Source of the DNA: Bradyrhizobium guangdongense
GTDB lineage: Bacteria; Pseudomonadota; Alphaproteobacteria; Rhizobiales; Xanthobacteraceae
Direction: 5' to 3'
Assembly (NCBI RefSeq): GCF_004114975.1
Contig: NZ_CP030051.1
Location: 3,100,001-3,164,000 of the forward strand
DNA: 64,000 bases
Shown in pieces: positions 16,617 to 23,824 of this stretch (positions are counted from its first letter, which is position 1; every line of letters begins with the position of its first letter). The notes under the pieces were generated by a model. The model was not told the origin of the DNA and did not search any database. It was given only the letters and a program-made list of their open reading frames with translations. The position numbers were made by a program, and so were the translations under genes.

Positions 16617-16946
16617 TTACCAGCGGTCGTCGCCAACGCCGACGCCCACGCTTACGCCCGGCGCGCGAATGCCGACGCCGGCACGCGGGCCATCGTCCCA
16701 GTCGCGATAGGTACGGCGCTCGTAATAGCGTTCGCGCGGCATCCTCGCATAGGAATCGCGCACGATCACGCGCGCGCCGCCGTGGGTGCGATAGCAATTA
16801 CCGGCGTCATCACAGACGAGCCGGACCTCCTGAATGAGATCGGGGCTGGTGTATTCGCTGGTCGTGTAGAGATCGGCGGCCTTCGCGCCGCTCGTCGCAG
16901 TGAGAGCCGCCACACCGGCCAGCACTGCAATCGTGAACGTCCTCAT
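16617..16946 (-). CDS. secreted small protein, Arg/Tyr-rich and Gly/Val-rich C-terminus
   Basis: 109 residues from the ATG at 16946 behind GAGGAGGACAGG. A clear signal peptide (MRTFTIAVLAGVAALTATSG, then AKAAD) is followed by a segment with a Cys pair (VCDDAGNCYRTHGG) and an alternating Gly-Val C-terminus (GVSVGVGVGDDRW). Exported, probably periplasmic or outer-surface. Family not recognised beyond a general rhizobial look. Confidence 0.8.
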   Translation of the reverse strand: MRTFTIAVLAGVAALTATSGAKAADLYTTSEYTSPDLIQEVRLVCDDAGNCYRTHGGARVIVRDSYARMPRERYYERRTYRDWDDGPRAGVGIRAPGVSVGVGVGDDRW

Positions 16947-17059
16947 CCTGTCCTCCTCGGAAACTGCCCTCGGCGGTAACAAGAATGGGAGGCCACGATC
17001 GTTCCGGGAGAATTACAGGTTTTTCCCGGAACCTGATTGCCGCATGATGCGGTACGCCC

Positions 17060-17464
17060 CTAGATCGGCTCGTAGGCTTCCGAGCCGCAGATATCGTCGG
17101 CTTCCGCGCGCCGCCGGTCGACGACTTTTCCGCCCGATATCGTCACGATGTAGGTCTGGGTGCCCAGTGCCGAACCGGTGGCGGAGGTGAGCTCGGCGCG
17201 GACGCAGGCGGTCCAGCCCGGTCCGCGAACCTCGTGATGAGGCAGCGCGACCTGCACCTCGCGCGGATAAGAGGTGTTGAGGAAGACCACGTCGATCTGC
17301 TCGCGGACCACGCGCTTGACGTCGGGCGGAGGTTCTGGCGGAGGCTGCTCGGCTTCCTTGACGCGCATGAAGTCGGGCACAGGTGCGCGGCTATCGGCGA
17401 AGCCGCATCCGCCGAGCGTGAGCGTGCCAGCGAGCATCGCCACACGAGCAACAATTCGCAACAT
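17060..17464 (-). CDS. putative lipoprotein
   Basis: 134 residues. The N-terminus MLRIVARVAMLAGTLTLGGC ends in a lipobox (LGGC, Cys20). A Pro/Glu-rich linker (EAEQPPPEPPPDVKR) leads to a domain with two further cysteines (WTACVRAEL and DDICGSEAYEPI). Likely membrane-anchored in the periplasm. No function assigned. Stands alone. Confidence 0.8.
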   Translation of the reverse strand: MLRIVARVAMLAGTLTLGGCGFADSRAPVPDFMRVKEAEQPPPEPPPDVKRVVREQIDVVFLNTSYPREVQVALPHHEVRGPGWTACVRAELTSATGSALGTQTYIVTISGGKVVDRRRAEADDICGSEAYEPI

Positions 17465-17613
17465 TTGAAGGTCCCCTGCGGGCCAACAGATAGGGGCGAA
17501 TTCGGCGGGACGAAGCCCTGTCCGATCAACATTTGCTGAAGCGGTGGAATCCGCTTCATTGCTATTCCGGGATTGCAGGCTAGTTTGTACCCCAGGTGAG
17601 GGGGATTGCGCTC

Positions 17614-17844
17614 ATGAGGATTTTGGTCATAGCGGCGCTGGCGCTGGCGCTGGCGGTCGGTTCAGCGCAGGCGCAGATGGGCGGCCGGCGACAGCCCAAC
17701 GAGGGGGGCCAAAAGGCGGACAACAAGTCCAAGGTCGATGAGAAAGCTTACAAGGCCGCGCTCGAGCGCATTCCTGAGCCCAAGGAAAAGTACGATCCTT
17801 GGGATGGTGCGCGTCCGAGCGCGCCCGCGAAGAAGCCGAAATAG
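17614..17844 (+). CDS. small secreted protein, paralogue of the one at 19686
   Basis: 76 residues. Signal peptide MRILVIAALALALAVGSAQA followed by a charged mature part ending in the block KAYKAALERIP-x7-YDPWDGARP. The gene at 19686 has the same plan: signal peptide, then KAYKETLKKIP-x7-NDPWGGMR. ATG chosen because GAGGGGGA lies nine bases upstream. Function unknown. Confidence 0.75.
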   Translation: MRILVIAALALALAVGSAQAQMGGRRQPNEGGQKADNKSKVDEKAYKAALERIPEPKEKYDPWDGARPSAPAKKPK

Positions 17845-18095
17845 AGTGAAGCAGGTGACGGCGGACCGCCTGACATTCCTGGTCGTCCTGCTGCTGGTCG
17901 TGCGATCCCTGCGTCGCCATGGAGAGCCGGTTGGTGAGCCCGGCGGTTCGCGCCTTTCGTCCCTGCGCGACATCGACGATCTCTGGCAACGTGGCGGGCG
18001 GTCCCGCTGATGATCGTCGCGCTACGCTCGCGTCGTATCACGCAATCATAACCGCGTTGTGGATGCGATGCGAACAGTCGTTCACTTTGCGTGCG

Positions 18096-18338
18096 TCATT
18101 GCACGAAGGCGAGGCCGATGCGCCGCTCGTTGCGCCAGACGGCGCGGCAATTCCGCACGAAACCGTCGCACGTGATCGACAAAGTGAATGATTGCGGTAG
18201 TGTGAGGGGAGTGTCGATCTCGATCGCCGCGCCGCCTTCCGATATGTTTCGCACCGTGCACGCAATCCCTCTATTTTCAAAGGAGATCGTGCCGCCCTTG
18301 AAGACCCGGTGTCGTTGCGTTGCACGCTGCTCGATCAT
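18096..18338 (-). CDS. PilZ domain protein
   Basis: 80 residues, essentially a single PilZ domain. The N-terminal RxxxR-type basic motif (RATQRHRVFKGG) and the (D/N)xSxxG motif (RNISEGGAAIE) together form the cyclic-di-GMP site. ATG at 18338. Single-domain PilZ proteins act as c-di-GMP adaptors controlling motility, polysaccharide or other outputs. The 250 bp before it (17845-18095) hold nothing I can support. Confidence 0.88.
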   Translation of the reverse strand: MIEQRATQRHRVFKGGTISFENRGIACTVRNISEGGAAIEIDTPLTLPQSFTLSITCDGFVRNCRAVWRNERRIGLAFVQ

Positions 18339-18449
18339 GGCCTTTAATCCATAATGGAACGTGAGAATTAGTGCATAGAAATTACGTTGAACTAAACTCA
18401 ATACTGGCGCTACTTGCATAGCGCTTCAGACTTCGTTTACGACGTTGAG

Positions 18450-18731
18450 GCGGCGAGTCACTTTCGCCGAGTTTGTCCGCTTCTGCTCGCCGCAACGTTC
18501 TCGCTGGCGTCGATGCTTGCCTACGCCGTCAAGTGAGACCTTTCCATCATGACGTGCAAGCAATTCCTCGACGGCGGCGAAGACAATATAGGGATCGTGC
18601 TGACCTGGATGGACGGCTGGGACAAGAGCGACGAGGACAACGCGATCATCGACACCGAAGTATTCGTCGAGAACGCCAAGAAGTTCGGCGCCAGCATCGT
18701 CACCGCCGCCGACGAAATCCTCGGCAAGTGA
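18450..18731 (+). pseudogene. HdeA/HdeB-like periplasmic chaperone, broken
   Basis: The frame from 18549 to 18731 encodes MTCKQFLDGGEDNIGIVLTW, then a DTEVFVENAKKFG and ITAADE-like end, matching the rhizobial HdeA-type family. Reading the same frame upstream gives a good signal peptide (LLLAATFSLASMLAYAVK) and then an in-frame TGA at 18534-18536, directly before DLSIMTCK. No ATG is found before the signal peptide. The segment expected to carry the second cysteine (YC-x-NP) is missing between KKFG and the C-terminus. It is a decayed gene; a cytoplasmic 60-residue product from the ATG at 18549 is possible but would lack export and the disulfide. Confidence 0.65.
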
Positions 18732-18875
18732 TTCTTGAAAAGTAGTTCGTGAAGCGTGCCGATGGCGGCGTGAGCGTGATCGCGCCTCGGTGTTGCTTCG
18801 ACGGTCGTGCTTCGACGTCTTGGAGAGCCGCGGAGCGCTTTGCGCTCAGGCGGCTCTCTTCGTTTCGGACGCTGC

Positions 18876-19340
18876 TCAACCCGGCAGCATTGCAAACGCA
18901 CTCGAGACCATCGCCACCTGCTTGTTGTCGGCGGCGGAGAGCAGGGTGACGCGGCCAAAGCTCATCGTTCGCCCGAGCCGTACCACGCGTGCATCCGCCA
19001 GCACGTCGGACGAGGAGACCGCGCGCATAAAATGCGTGGTCTGGTCCACCGTCGTCATCGGGCGATAGCCGCTGTTGGCGGCGAGATTCGCGATCACCAT
19101 CGCGGTGTCGGCGAGGGCCATCAACGCCTGGCCACAGACCACGCCGCCGTTGCGGCACAGCCGTTCCGAGAACGGCATGCGGAGCAGCGCGCCCGGCTGC
19201 CAGTCCTGAGCTTCCGGAGGCGGGGTGTATTCAATACGCTCGATGGAGAGGTTGAGATCTTGGATCCAGGGCGCAAAGACCTCGCCGAGGACGCGTCTGG
19301 CCTCAGCGATGCCGAACTCGGTGTCTGGCTGCGATGGCAT
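18876..19340 (-). CDS. PaaI-type hotdog thioesterase
   Basis: 154 residues with the hotdog fold of PaaI/YdiI-like acyl-CoA thioesterases: RNGGVVCGQALMALADTAM forms the active-site helix, followed by YRPMTTVDQTTHFMRAV and a core strand GRTMSFGRVTLLSAADNKQVA. Acts on CoA thioesters in the cytoplasm; substrate unknown. Stands alone. Confidence 0.88.
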   Translation of the reverse strand: MPSQPDTEFGIAEARRVLGEVFAPWIQDLNLSIERIEYTPPPEAQDWQPGALLRMPFSERLCRNGGVVCGQALMALADTAMVIANLAANSGYRPMTTVDQTTHFMRAVSSSDVLADARVVRLGRTMSFGRVTLLSAADNKQVAMVSSAFAMLPG

Positions 19341-19474
19341 TGCTGTCTTTCCCTCCTGTGTTGCCGGATGTTTCGTTCATTCTGCCTGCGCGGGCGCGGC
19401 AAAGTCACCGGGGCGGCGGCTTGAAAATGCCTGAGTTGGCCCGATATGATGCCATGCTTGGGAGCGGGTGGACG

Positions 19475-19606
19475 ATGTTGCGTCGATGTGTCCTGGTAGT
19501 TTGCCTGGCCGTGCTCAGTCTGGCGTTGAACGGCTGCACCAAGTGCGGGCCGATCTGGGACGATTGGCTCCATGGGCCGAAATCATGCAGATCGGATCGG
19601 CTCTAG
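19475..19606 (+). CDS. very small lipoprotein
   Basis: 43 residues. MLRRCVLVVCLAVLSLALNGC ends in a lipobox-like LNGC, followed by TKCGPIWDDWLHGPKSC and a basic end. Two further cysteines could form a disulfide in the periplasm. An ATG at 19454 would add a short tail before the signal sequence. Family not recognised. Confidence 0.65.
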   Translation: MLRRCVLVVCLAVLSLALNGCTKCGPIWDDWLHGPKSCRSDRL

Positions 19607-19685
19607 CGGATTGAAGCGGCGCAAGGAGCCGTGGAGAGGGACAGGGGCGGGATCGCCCCCTTTGTCGATGATCGAGGAGTGAGTG

Positions 19686-19979
19686 ATGAAGCTTTTCCGT
19701 ATGGGGGCGGTGCTGGCGGTGCTGGCCGGACCGGCGTTCGCGCAGGAGGCGCCCCATATCAACCTGCTGGCGGACGGCCCGTCCAAGACCGACGACGAGA
19801 AGGCCGCCGATGCCGCGCGGGACAAGGCCTATAAGGAAACGCTGAAGAAGATTCCGGACGCCAAAACCTCCAACGATCCCTGGGGCGGCATGCGCGCCGA
19901 CCCGCCGAAGCAGCCCGCGCCGAAGGCGGCCGCCAGCAGCGCGCCCAGGAAGCCCAAGGCGGGCACAGCCGCGAACTGA
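19686..19979 (+). CDS. small secreted protein, paralogue of the one at 17614
   Basis: 97 residues; signal peptide MKLFRMGAVLAVLAGPAFA, mature protein highly charged. Shares KAYK-x2-L-x2-IP-x7-DPW-x-G-x-R with the 17614 product and ends in a Pro/Ala/Lys-rich tail that may contact the cell wall or nucleic acid. GAGGAG upstream. Function unknown. Confidence 0.75.
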   Translation: MKLFRMGAVLAVLAGPAFAQEAPHINLLADGPSKTDDEKAADAARDKAYKETLKKIPDAKTSNDPWGGMRADPPKQPAPKAAASSAPRKPKAGTAAN

Positions 19980-20079
19980 CGGTGGTGCCGAAGGCGGCTG
20001 ATGCCTCCGATGGGACTCCCCTTCGCCCGGACCTGATCCTACATTTCCTCGCAGTAGGTTGCGTTGAGGAGTGAGGACA

Positions 20080-20334
20080 ATGGCGGATCGCCCCCGGGAC
20101 CTCGCCGAGCGGATGGCGCGGCGGCGCAAGCAGGCCGCCAGGACGGCCGGCACGCCCGCTGACGGTTATCTGCGAGAGAGCTTCACCCTGCCGCGCGCGG
20201 CGGCCAGGGCAAGAGCCCAGGCCTTCTTCGCGCGCTATCCCAAGGCCGGCTATATGAGCGAAGTCGAGACCTGGCGCGAACTGCCCGGCGGCGACATCGA
20301 ATTCACCATGCGGCGGCTGCCGAGCGCCGACTAG
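20080..20334 (+). CDS. small basic protein, unknown
   Basis: 84 residues from the ATG at 20080 behind GAGGAGTGAGGAC. Basic N-terminal half (ERMARRRKQAARTAG), then an ARAQAFFARYPKAGY helix and a C-terminal strand-like WRELPGGDIEFTMRRLP. No membrane segment or signal. Family unrecognised; good ribosome site and typical codon use make it likely real. Confidence 0.7.
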   Translation: MADRPRDLAERMARRRKQAARTAGTPADGYLRESFTLPRAAARARAQAFFARYPKAGYMSEVETWRELPGGDIEFTMRRLPSAD

Positions 20335-20355
20335 CCGCGGTCCGGCTGGGGCGCT

Positions 20356-20544
20356 TCAGGCGGTCTTGCGACCGATGGCCCTCAGCTCCCGATCGATTCT
20401 CAGCTGTACCCGGCGGATCGCCAAAAGGTCGATCTTCGTCTCGGTTTTGCCCGTCTTGGTCTGGTCGCCGATCTGGAACTGCCATTGCCAGATGCCCGGG
20501 CTCGCCGTCTTTGCAACCGTGAACTCAACGCCCCTGTGGTTCAT
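20356..20544 (-). CDS. small protein, unknown
   Basis: 62 residues from an ATG at 20544 with a strong GGAGGTGACC directly before it; a TTG at 20610 would lengthen it by 22 residues but lacks such a site. The N-terminal half is beta-rich (VEFTVAKTASPGIWQWQFQI), the C-terminal half a basic helix (AIRRVQLRIDRELRAI). Cytoplasmic; no family assigned. Confidence 0.7.
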   Translation of the reverse strand: MNHRGVEFTVAKTASPGIWQWQFQIGDQTKTGKTETKIDLLAIRRVQLRIDRELRAIGRKTA

Positions 20545-21110
20545 GGTCACCTCCACGATTCGCTTGCCATGCCGAGTAACATGTTGTGCGTCGTAATATT
20601 CCCTCGACAAGCAAAAAGTGGAGTTAAGTCAAAGATAGTTCTTCGGAATTCGGCAAGTGCGCGCAGTGCGAAACAAGCGAAATCGGATTCCGAAAGATAA
20701 AAAGCGCCGCCGCCAATTCCGGCGGCAATTCCCGGGTTCCATCCGGCGGCAAAATAGGTCAGGAACTCTGTTCTTGGCCGGAGAACCACGGAGCTCCCTC
20801 TTGGTGGTCGAGGTTCGCGCGCCCCGGAGCGCGCAAGAAAAAGCCCCGCCAGGAGAGAGCCGGGCGGGGCAGAAGGTTTATTGGAGGCTGAGGTGCTGGG
20901 CTGCAACACCATAGCCGGACAACGGTAGCGCGTTCAGCTTACGGGAGCCTGACAGGCAAGCTTGTGCGTGGCTTGTGGGCCGGTCGCGAGCCGCGCTCAC
21001 GTCCCAATTCAGACATCCAGCTGCAGAATTTCAGACACATCCGTTCGCGACACTTTGCGCGCACGGCGAAGCCATGGGGGATACGTGGCGCGCCGAGAGT
21101 GGGTGGCATC
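20545..21110. other. gene-poor stretch
   Basis: About 560 bp with no supported gene. It includes the untranslated region of the gene at 20356, a hairpin at 20843-20870 and otherwise nothing I can name. Short open frames here lack ribosome sites and family resemblance. Confidence 0.5.
20843..20870. terminator. GC-rich hairpin, terminator-like
   Basis: Arms GCCCCGCC (20843-20850) and GGCGGGGC (20863-20870) around a 12-base loop. The plus strand lacks a T-run; on the minus strand the stem is followed by TTTTTC (GCTTTTTC), so it is a terminator for leftward transcription if functional. Confidence 0.5.
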
Positions 21111-21200
21111 ATGGACAAGGTAGAGCGGTCATTCGCCGCCGCGACGGCGGCTGGCTTCGTGGTGCTGGTGATCGGCATCGTGCTGCTGGCGCTGATGTAG
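21111..21200 (+). CDS. very small membrane protein
   Basis: 29 residues: a short charged start (MDKVERSF) and one hydrophobic helix (AGFVVLVIGIVLLALM). GTGGGTGGC precedes the ATG. Single-helix proteins of this size are common in rhizobia but hard to prove from one sequence. Confidence 0.45.
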   Translation: MDKVERSFAAATAAGFVVLVIGIVLLALM

Positions 21201-21294
21201 CGGCAGCCGCCGCCAAAGCGCGTCAGAACAACCTCATGCGCGGGAGGCAACAGCCTTTTTCGCAGGAGGCAACAGCCTGTTTCGGCTAGGGTTG

Positions 21295-21462
21295 TCAGTG
21301 CACCTGGATCTGGTCCAGCGGCAGACGGAGATCGGCGGCGCGCTCGGCGCGATCCTTCCTGCGGAACTCGTTTTCCTTGCGTTCGAACTTCGCCAGCTCC
21401 TGGAGCGCCGCCTTGCGCACGGGTTTGCGACTGCCGGCATTCTGGTGCGTGTTGTCAGTCAT
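21295..21462 (-). CDS. small charged protein, unknown
   Basis: 55 residues from an ATG at 21462 with GGGGGA upstream. Very charged and helical: RKPVRKAALQELAKFERKE, then RRKDRAERAADLRLPLDQI. No membrane segment. It looks like a small conserved rhizobial protein; function unknown. Too short for usual gene-length cut-offs, but base usage at third positions (G/C) supports coding. Confidence 0.6.
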   Translation of the reverse strand: MTDNTHQNAGSRKPVRKAALQELAKFERKENEFRRKDRAERAADLRLPLDQIQVH

Positions 21463-21676
21463 GATCTGATCCCCCGTTCCGGGGGGCTATCCCAAGGGAA
21501 AGCCGGTCGCCGCGGAAAAGTTCTGTGCCGAAGCATTCCGCAAACATGACAGCAGCCCGGCTCTCCCGTCGTTGATGCGCATCGTCTTCGAAGGCCGACG
21601 CCACGTCACATTTTGCGGAGGGCAGGGCCGCTGGTTGCTTGGCGTGCTATCGTGCCGCGTGACCCCGGAGATGGCC

Positions 21677-21856
21677 ATGGGCTTCTGGCTTTTCGTCGTC
21701 GTCTCGATTGGATCGATCCCGCTCGCTTACGCGATGGCACGCGAGCGCGGCAGGTCGTCGAATGCGTGGTTCTGGATCGCGGTTGTGGTCGGACCCCTGG
21801 CGCCTCTGGCGCTCCTGATCCTCGGCAATGCGAAGCGCCCGGCGTCGGCTGGTTGA
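21677..21856 (+). CDS. small two-helix membrane protein
   Basis: 59 residues from the ATG at 21677, which has GGAG six bases upstream. Two hydrophobic helices (MGFWLFVVVSIGSIPLAYAM and AWFWIAVVVGPLAPLALLIL) linked by an Arg-rich turn (ARERGRSSN). Followed directly by a strong terminator at 21887. Function unknown. Confidence 0.65.
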   Translation: MGFWLFVVVSIGSIPLAYAMARERGRSSNAWFWIAVVVGPLAPLALLILGNAKRPASAG

Positions 21857-21886
21857 AGCGGGCTAATTCCGAAGCGGGCAAGCCAA

Positions 21887-21922
21887 ATGAAAGAGGCCGC
21901 CAACTGAGGCGGCCTCTTTCAT
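21887..21922. terminator. strong hairpin terminator
   Basis: Perfect 15-bp arms, ATGAAAGAGGCCGCC and GGCGGCCTCTTTCAT, around an AACTGA loop. It serves the gene ending at 21856 and perhaps the convergent small gene at 21934. A near copy of its first 27 bases recurs at 33153-33179. Confidence 0.85.
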
Positions 21923-21933
21923 GAGGGAGGAGA

Positions 21934-22023
21934 CTAGTGGGAAGCTACAATCGCTGCCATGCCGAATGCCATCACGCAGGCAACGGCCAGAGACCAGAGG
22001 GTGATTGCGATCTCTTTAGGCAT
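21934..22023 (-). CDS. very small membrane protein
   Basis: 29 residues from the ATG at 22023: MPKEIAITLWSLAVACVMAF followed by GMAAIVASH, one membrane helix. The ribosome site is weak (GATGAGAC). Its end abuts the terminator at 21887-21922, which is a good sign for a real transcript. Function unknown. Confidence 0.45.
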   Translation of the reverse strand: MPKEIAITLWSLAVACVMAFGMAAIVASH

Positions 22024-22248
22024 GTCTCATCAACTGTGCGCGGCTTGGCTCGTTCCAAGTTTGCCACTGGCTCCAATGATAAGAACCAACGGGGGGTGAT
22101 TTGTCACAACCTGTTCTCGGTAGGAGAACTACGGTGTTCATCAGGGGAGCACCACCCAAGCCGGTCACGCCAGGACGAAACAAGGCCACTGCGAAATTCA
22201 ACTTAGGCCACTCGGGGATAAAACAGGCCAGCGCCCGAAATCCGGTGC

Positions 22249-22264
22249 TGTCCTAATTAGGACA
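22249..22264. repeat. palindromic repeat TGTCCTAATTAGGACA, copy 1
   Basis: 16-bp perfect palindrome inside a longer shared block starting CCGAAATCCGGTGC. The same block occurs at 22687 and, with one base changed, at 26282. Confidence 0.8.
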
Positions 22265-22392
22265 CTCGTCCAACCAAAGTAGGACAACGCCGATTCACAT
22301 ATGTTCTAGTCGGAACCTCAGCGACCGGGAAAACTCGGCAAGCCGGGGAGGAAACAAAAGATTTCATTTCGAATAATTTGAAACCCGGGGAG

Positions 22393-22422
22393 GGGCCGCT
22401 GTTCAAAAGCAGTGGCCCTTTT
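22393..22422 (+). terminator. hairpin terminator
   Basis: GGGCCGCTG / CAGTGGCCC arms (one mismatch), loop TTCAAAAG, then TTTT. No gene precedes it closely. Confidence 0.65.
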
Positions 22423-22601
22423 AATTAGCGCGAACCTTGGTTCGATTGCGAGGTTTCCCTGATGCCTTGATGCGTTTCCCTCAACGCACCAACAGGCTGG
22501 CCTGGCTCTCCGTGGTTGCCTTGGAAATTTACGGGTGATGGAACCTGCCGGGAACTTCCGAATTCTTGGACTCGCATTCGCTCCCACCGGATGCCCTAAC
22601 A

Positions 22602-22640
22602 GGCTCCAGCCGTCCCCAACAACGGCTGGGGCCTTTCTTT
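22602..22640 (+). terminator. hairpin terminator
   Basis: GGCTCCAGCCGT / ACGGCTGGGGCC arms with one wobble pair, then TTTCTTT. Similar in sequence to the terminator at 26046. Confidence 0.7.
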
Positions 22641-22686
22641 CGCTCACCCGCGGAGGGGAATTAGGACACTTAGCGAAATCCGGTGC

Positions 22687-22702
22687 TGTCCTAATTAGGA
22701 CA
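22687..22702. repeat. palindromic repeat TGTCCTAATTAGGACA, copy 2
   Basis: Identical palindrome and identical upstream GAAATCCGGTGC as copy 1. It directly follows a CGGAGGGGAATTAGGACAC block at 22651-22670. Confidence 0.8.
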
Positions 22703-22778
22703 CCCGTAACGATGAATTAGGACACTGCGGCGAAGATAGCGGCGTCCGGGGTCGGGGATGTTACCTTTCTGGCTAGGA

Positions 22779-22814
22779 CAAGGCCCCGGGTAACCGCGAG
22801 TACCGGGGCCTTTC
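22779..22814 (+). terminator. hairpin terminator
   Basis: AGGCCCCGG / CCGGGGCCT perfect arms, 13-base loop, then TTCT. About 100 bp before the first IS66 element. Confidence 0.7.
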
Positions 22815-23004
22815 TGTGTGCGCTCGCAGCAACGAATTGGGATTGTCGATCTAACTGGAACGGCCTAACACGTCCGCGCTATGGGACGCTCAAGAGCCCA
22901 AGTCTAGGGAAGAAGAGTAAGCGTAGCGCCGAGGCCCTTTGGATTGTGTGTGCGGAGTCTTGAGAGCACCGTTAGAAGAGTCATCTTCTGGAAGGGTGCT
23001 CACA

Positions 23005-23426
23005 ATGGACGACCATTCTGACGACATAAGACGACCGTTGTCACCACGTATCGAGGTGTACGCAGGCGCAGGTCGCAAGCGCTGGCCGGACGGTTTGAAG
23101 GCACAGATTGCCGCAGAAAGCCTTGAACCCGGGGCGATTGTTACAGATGTCGCGCGTCGCCATGGCTGCCGGCCCCAGCAGGTGCACGACTGGCGGCGCC
23201 GGGCGCGTTTGGCCAGTTGGTGCTGCCGGCTTCGGCGGACATGCTGTCGTTCGTGCCGGTGGTGTCGGAATCGGCGCTACCGATGGCGGCAGAGCCCACC
23301 GGGTCGCCGGAAGCAGCCGTTGTGACGGTTGAGCTTCAGGGGGCACGAGTGGAGGTGCGAGGGACGCCCAGCCTTGCTGTGTTGAGTGATGTGTTCTTGG
23401 CGCTTCGACGGGCACGTTCATGCTGA
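23005..23426 (+). pseudogene. tnpA: IS66 accessory protein TnpA, frameshifted
   Basis: The first part (23005-23208) encodes a helix-turn-helix domain (RKRWPDGLKAQIAAESLEPG, then VTDVARRHGCRPQQVHDWRR). The protein then continues in another frame from about 23208 (GQLVLPASADMLSFVPVV to ALRRARSC, stop at 23424-23426). One base appears lost in CGTTTGG at 23206-23212. TnpA is a DNA-binding accessory protein of IS66 transposition. Programmed frameshifting is unlikely because no slippery heptamer is present. Confidence 0.8.
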
Positions 23427-23773
23427 CGCCGCCTGCGAGCCTTACGATTTACGTGGCGACGCAACCTGTGGACTTCAGAAAAGGTGCGGAGGGCTTGGCG
23501 CTGTTGGCGAAGGAGACGCTAGGCCATGACCCTATGAAGGGCGTGGCAGTGGTGTTCCGTGCGAAGCGCGCGGATCGGGTGAAGATTGTCGTCTGGGATG
23601 GCAGCGGCCTAGTGCTGTATTGGAAGCGGCTCGATAGCAACGGCTTCAAATGGCCTCCCATCGTGGCCGGCGTGATGCGGATGAATGCCGCGCAGCTGTC
23701 CGCTCTTCTGGCAGGCATGGATTGGACGCGGATGCACGCGCCTCGAATCCCGCAGCCGAAAGCACTTGCGTAA
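23420..23773 (+). CDS. tnpB: IS66 accessory protein TnpB
   Basis: 117 residues, the intact IS66 Orf2 (TnpB) family: IYVATQPVDFRKGAEGLALL, then VVFRAKRADRVKIVVWDGSG and a C-terminal GMDWTRMHAP. Its ATG overlaps the end of tnpA. Not to be confused with the RNA-guided TnpB nuclease of IS200/IS605. Confidence 0.95.
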   Translation: MLTPPASLTIYVATQPVDFRKGAEGLALLAKETLGHDPMKGVAVVFRAKRADRVKIVVWDGSGLVLYWKRLDSNGFKWPPIVAGVMRMNAAQLSALLAGMDWTRMHAPRIPQPKALA

Positions 23774-23824
23774 AGATACAAATCTTCGCTGCATCGGGGC
23801 GCGAAGCATGGCAGACTTGGGCCA

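Larger units (their letters stand above)
22024..22916. other. gene-free edge of the accessory island
   Basis: About 890 bp without a supported gene. It holds two copies of the palindromic GTCCTAATTAGGAC repeat (22249, 22687), extra half copies (AATTAGGACAC near 22659 and 22715) and three strong terminator-like hairpins (22393, 22602, 22779). It looks like a patchwork of transcript ends without the genes that once preceded them, or short non-coding RNAs. Confidence 0.6.

Noticed and set aside
22535-22720. Possible 61-residue protein on the plus strand within the island edge
   Set aside because: It would run through a strong terminator hairpin and a copy of the palindromic repeat, and has no ribosome site or family resemblance.
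23206-23217. Programmed frameshift in IS66 tnpA
   Set aside because: No slippery heptamer and no following pseudoknot visible; a simple one-base deletion in CGTTTGG explains it better.
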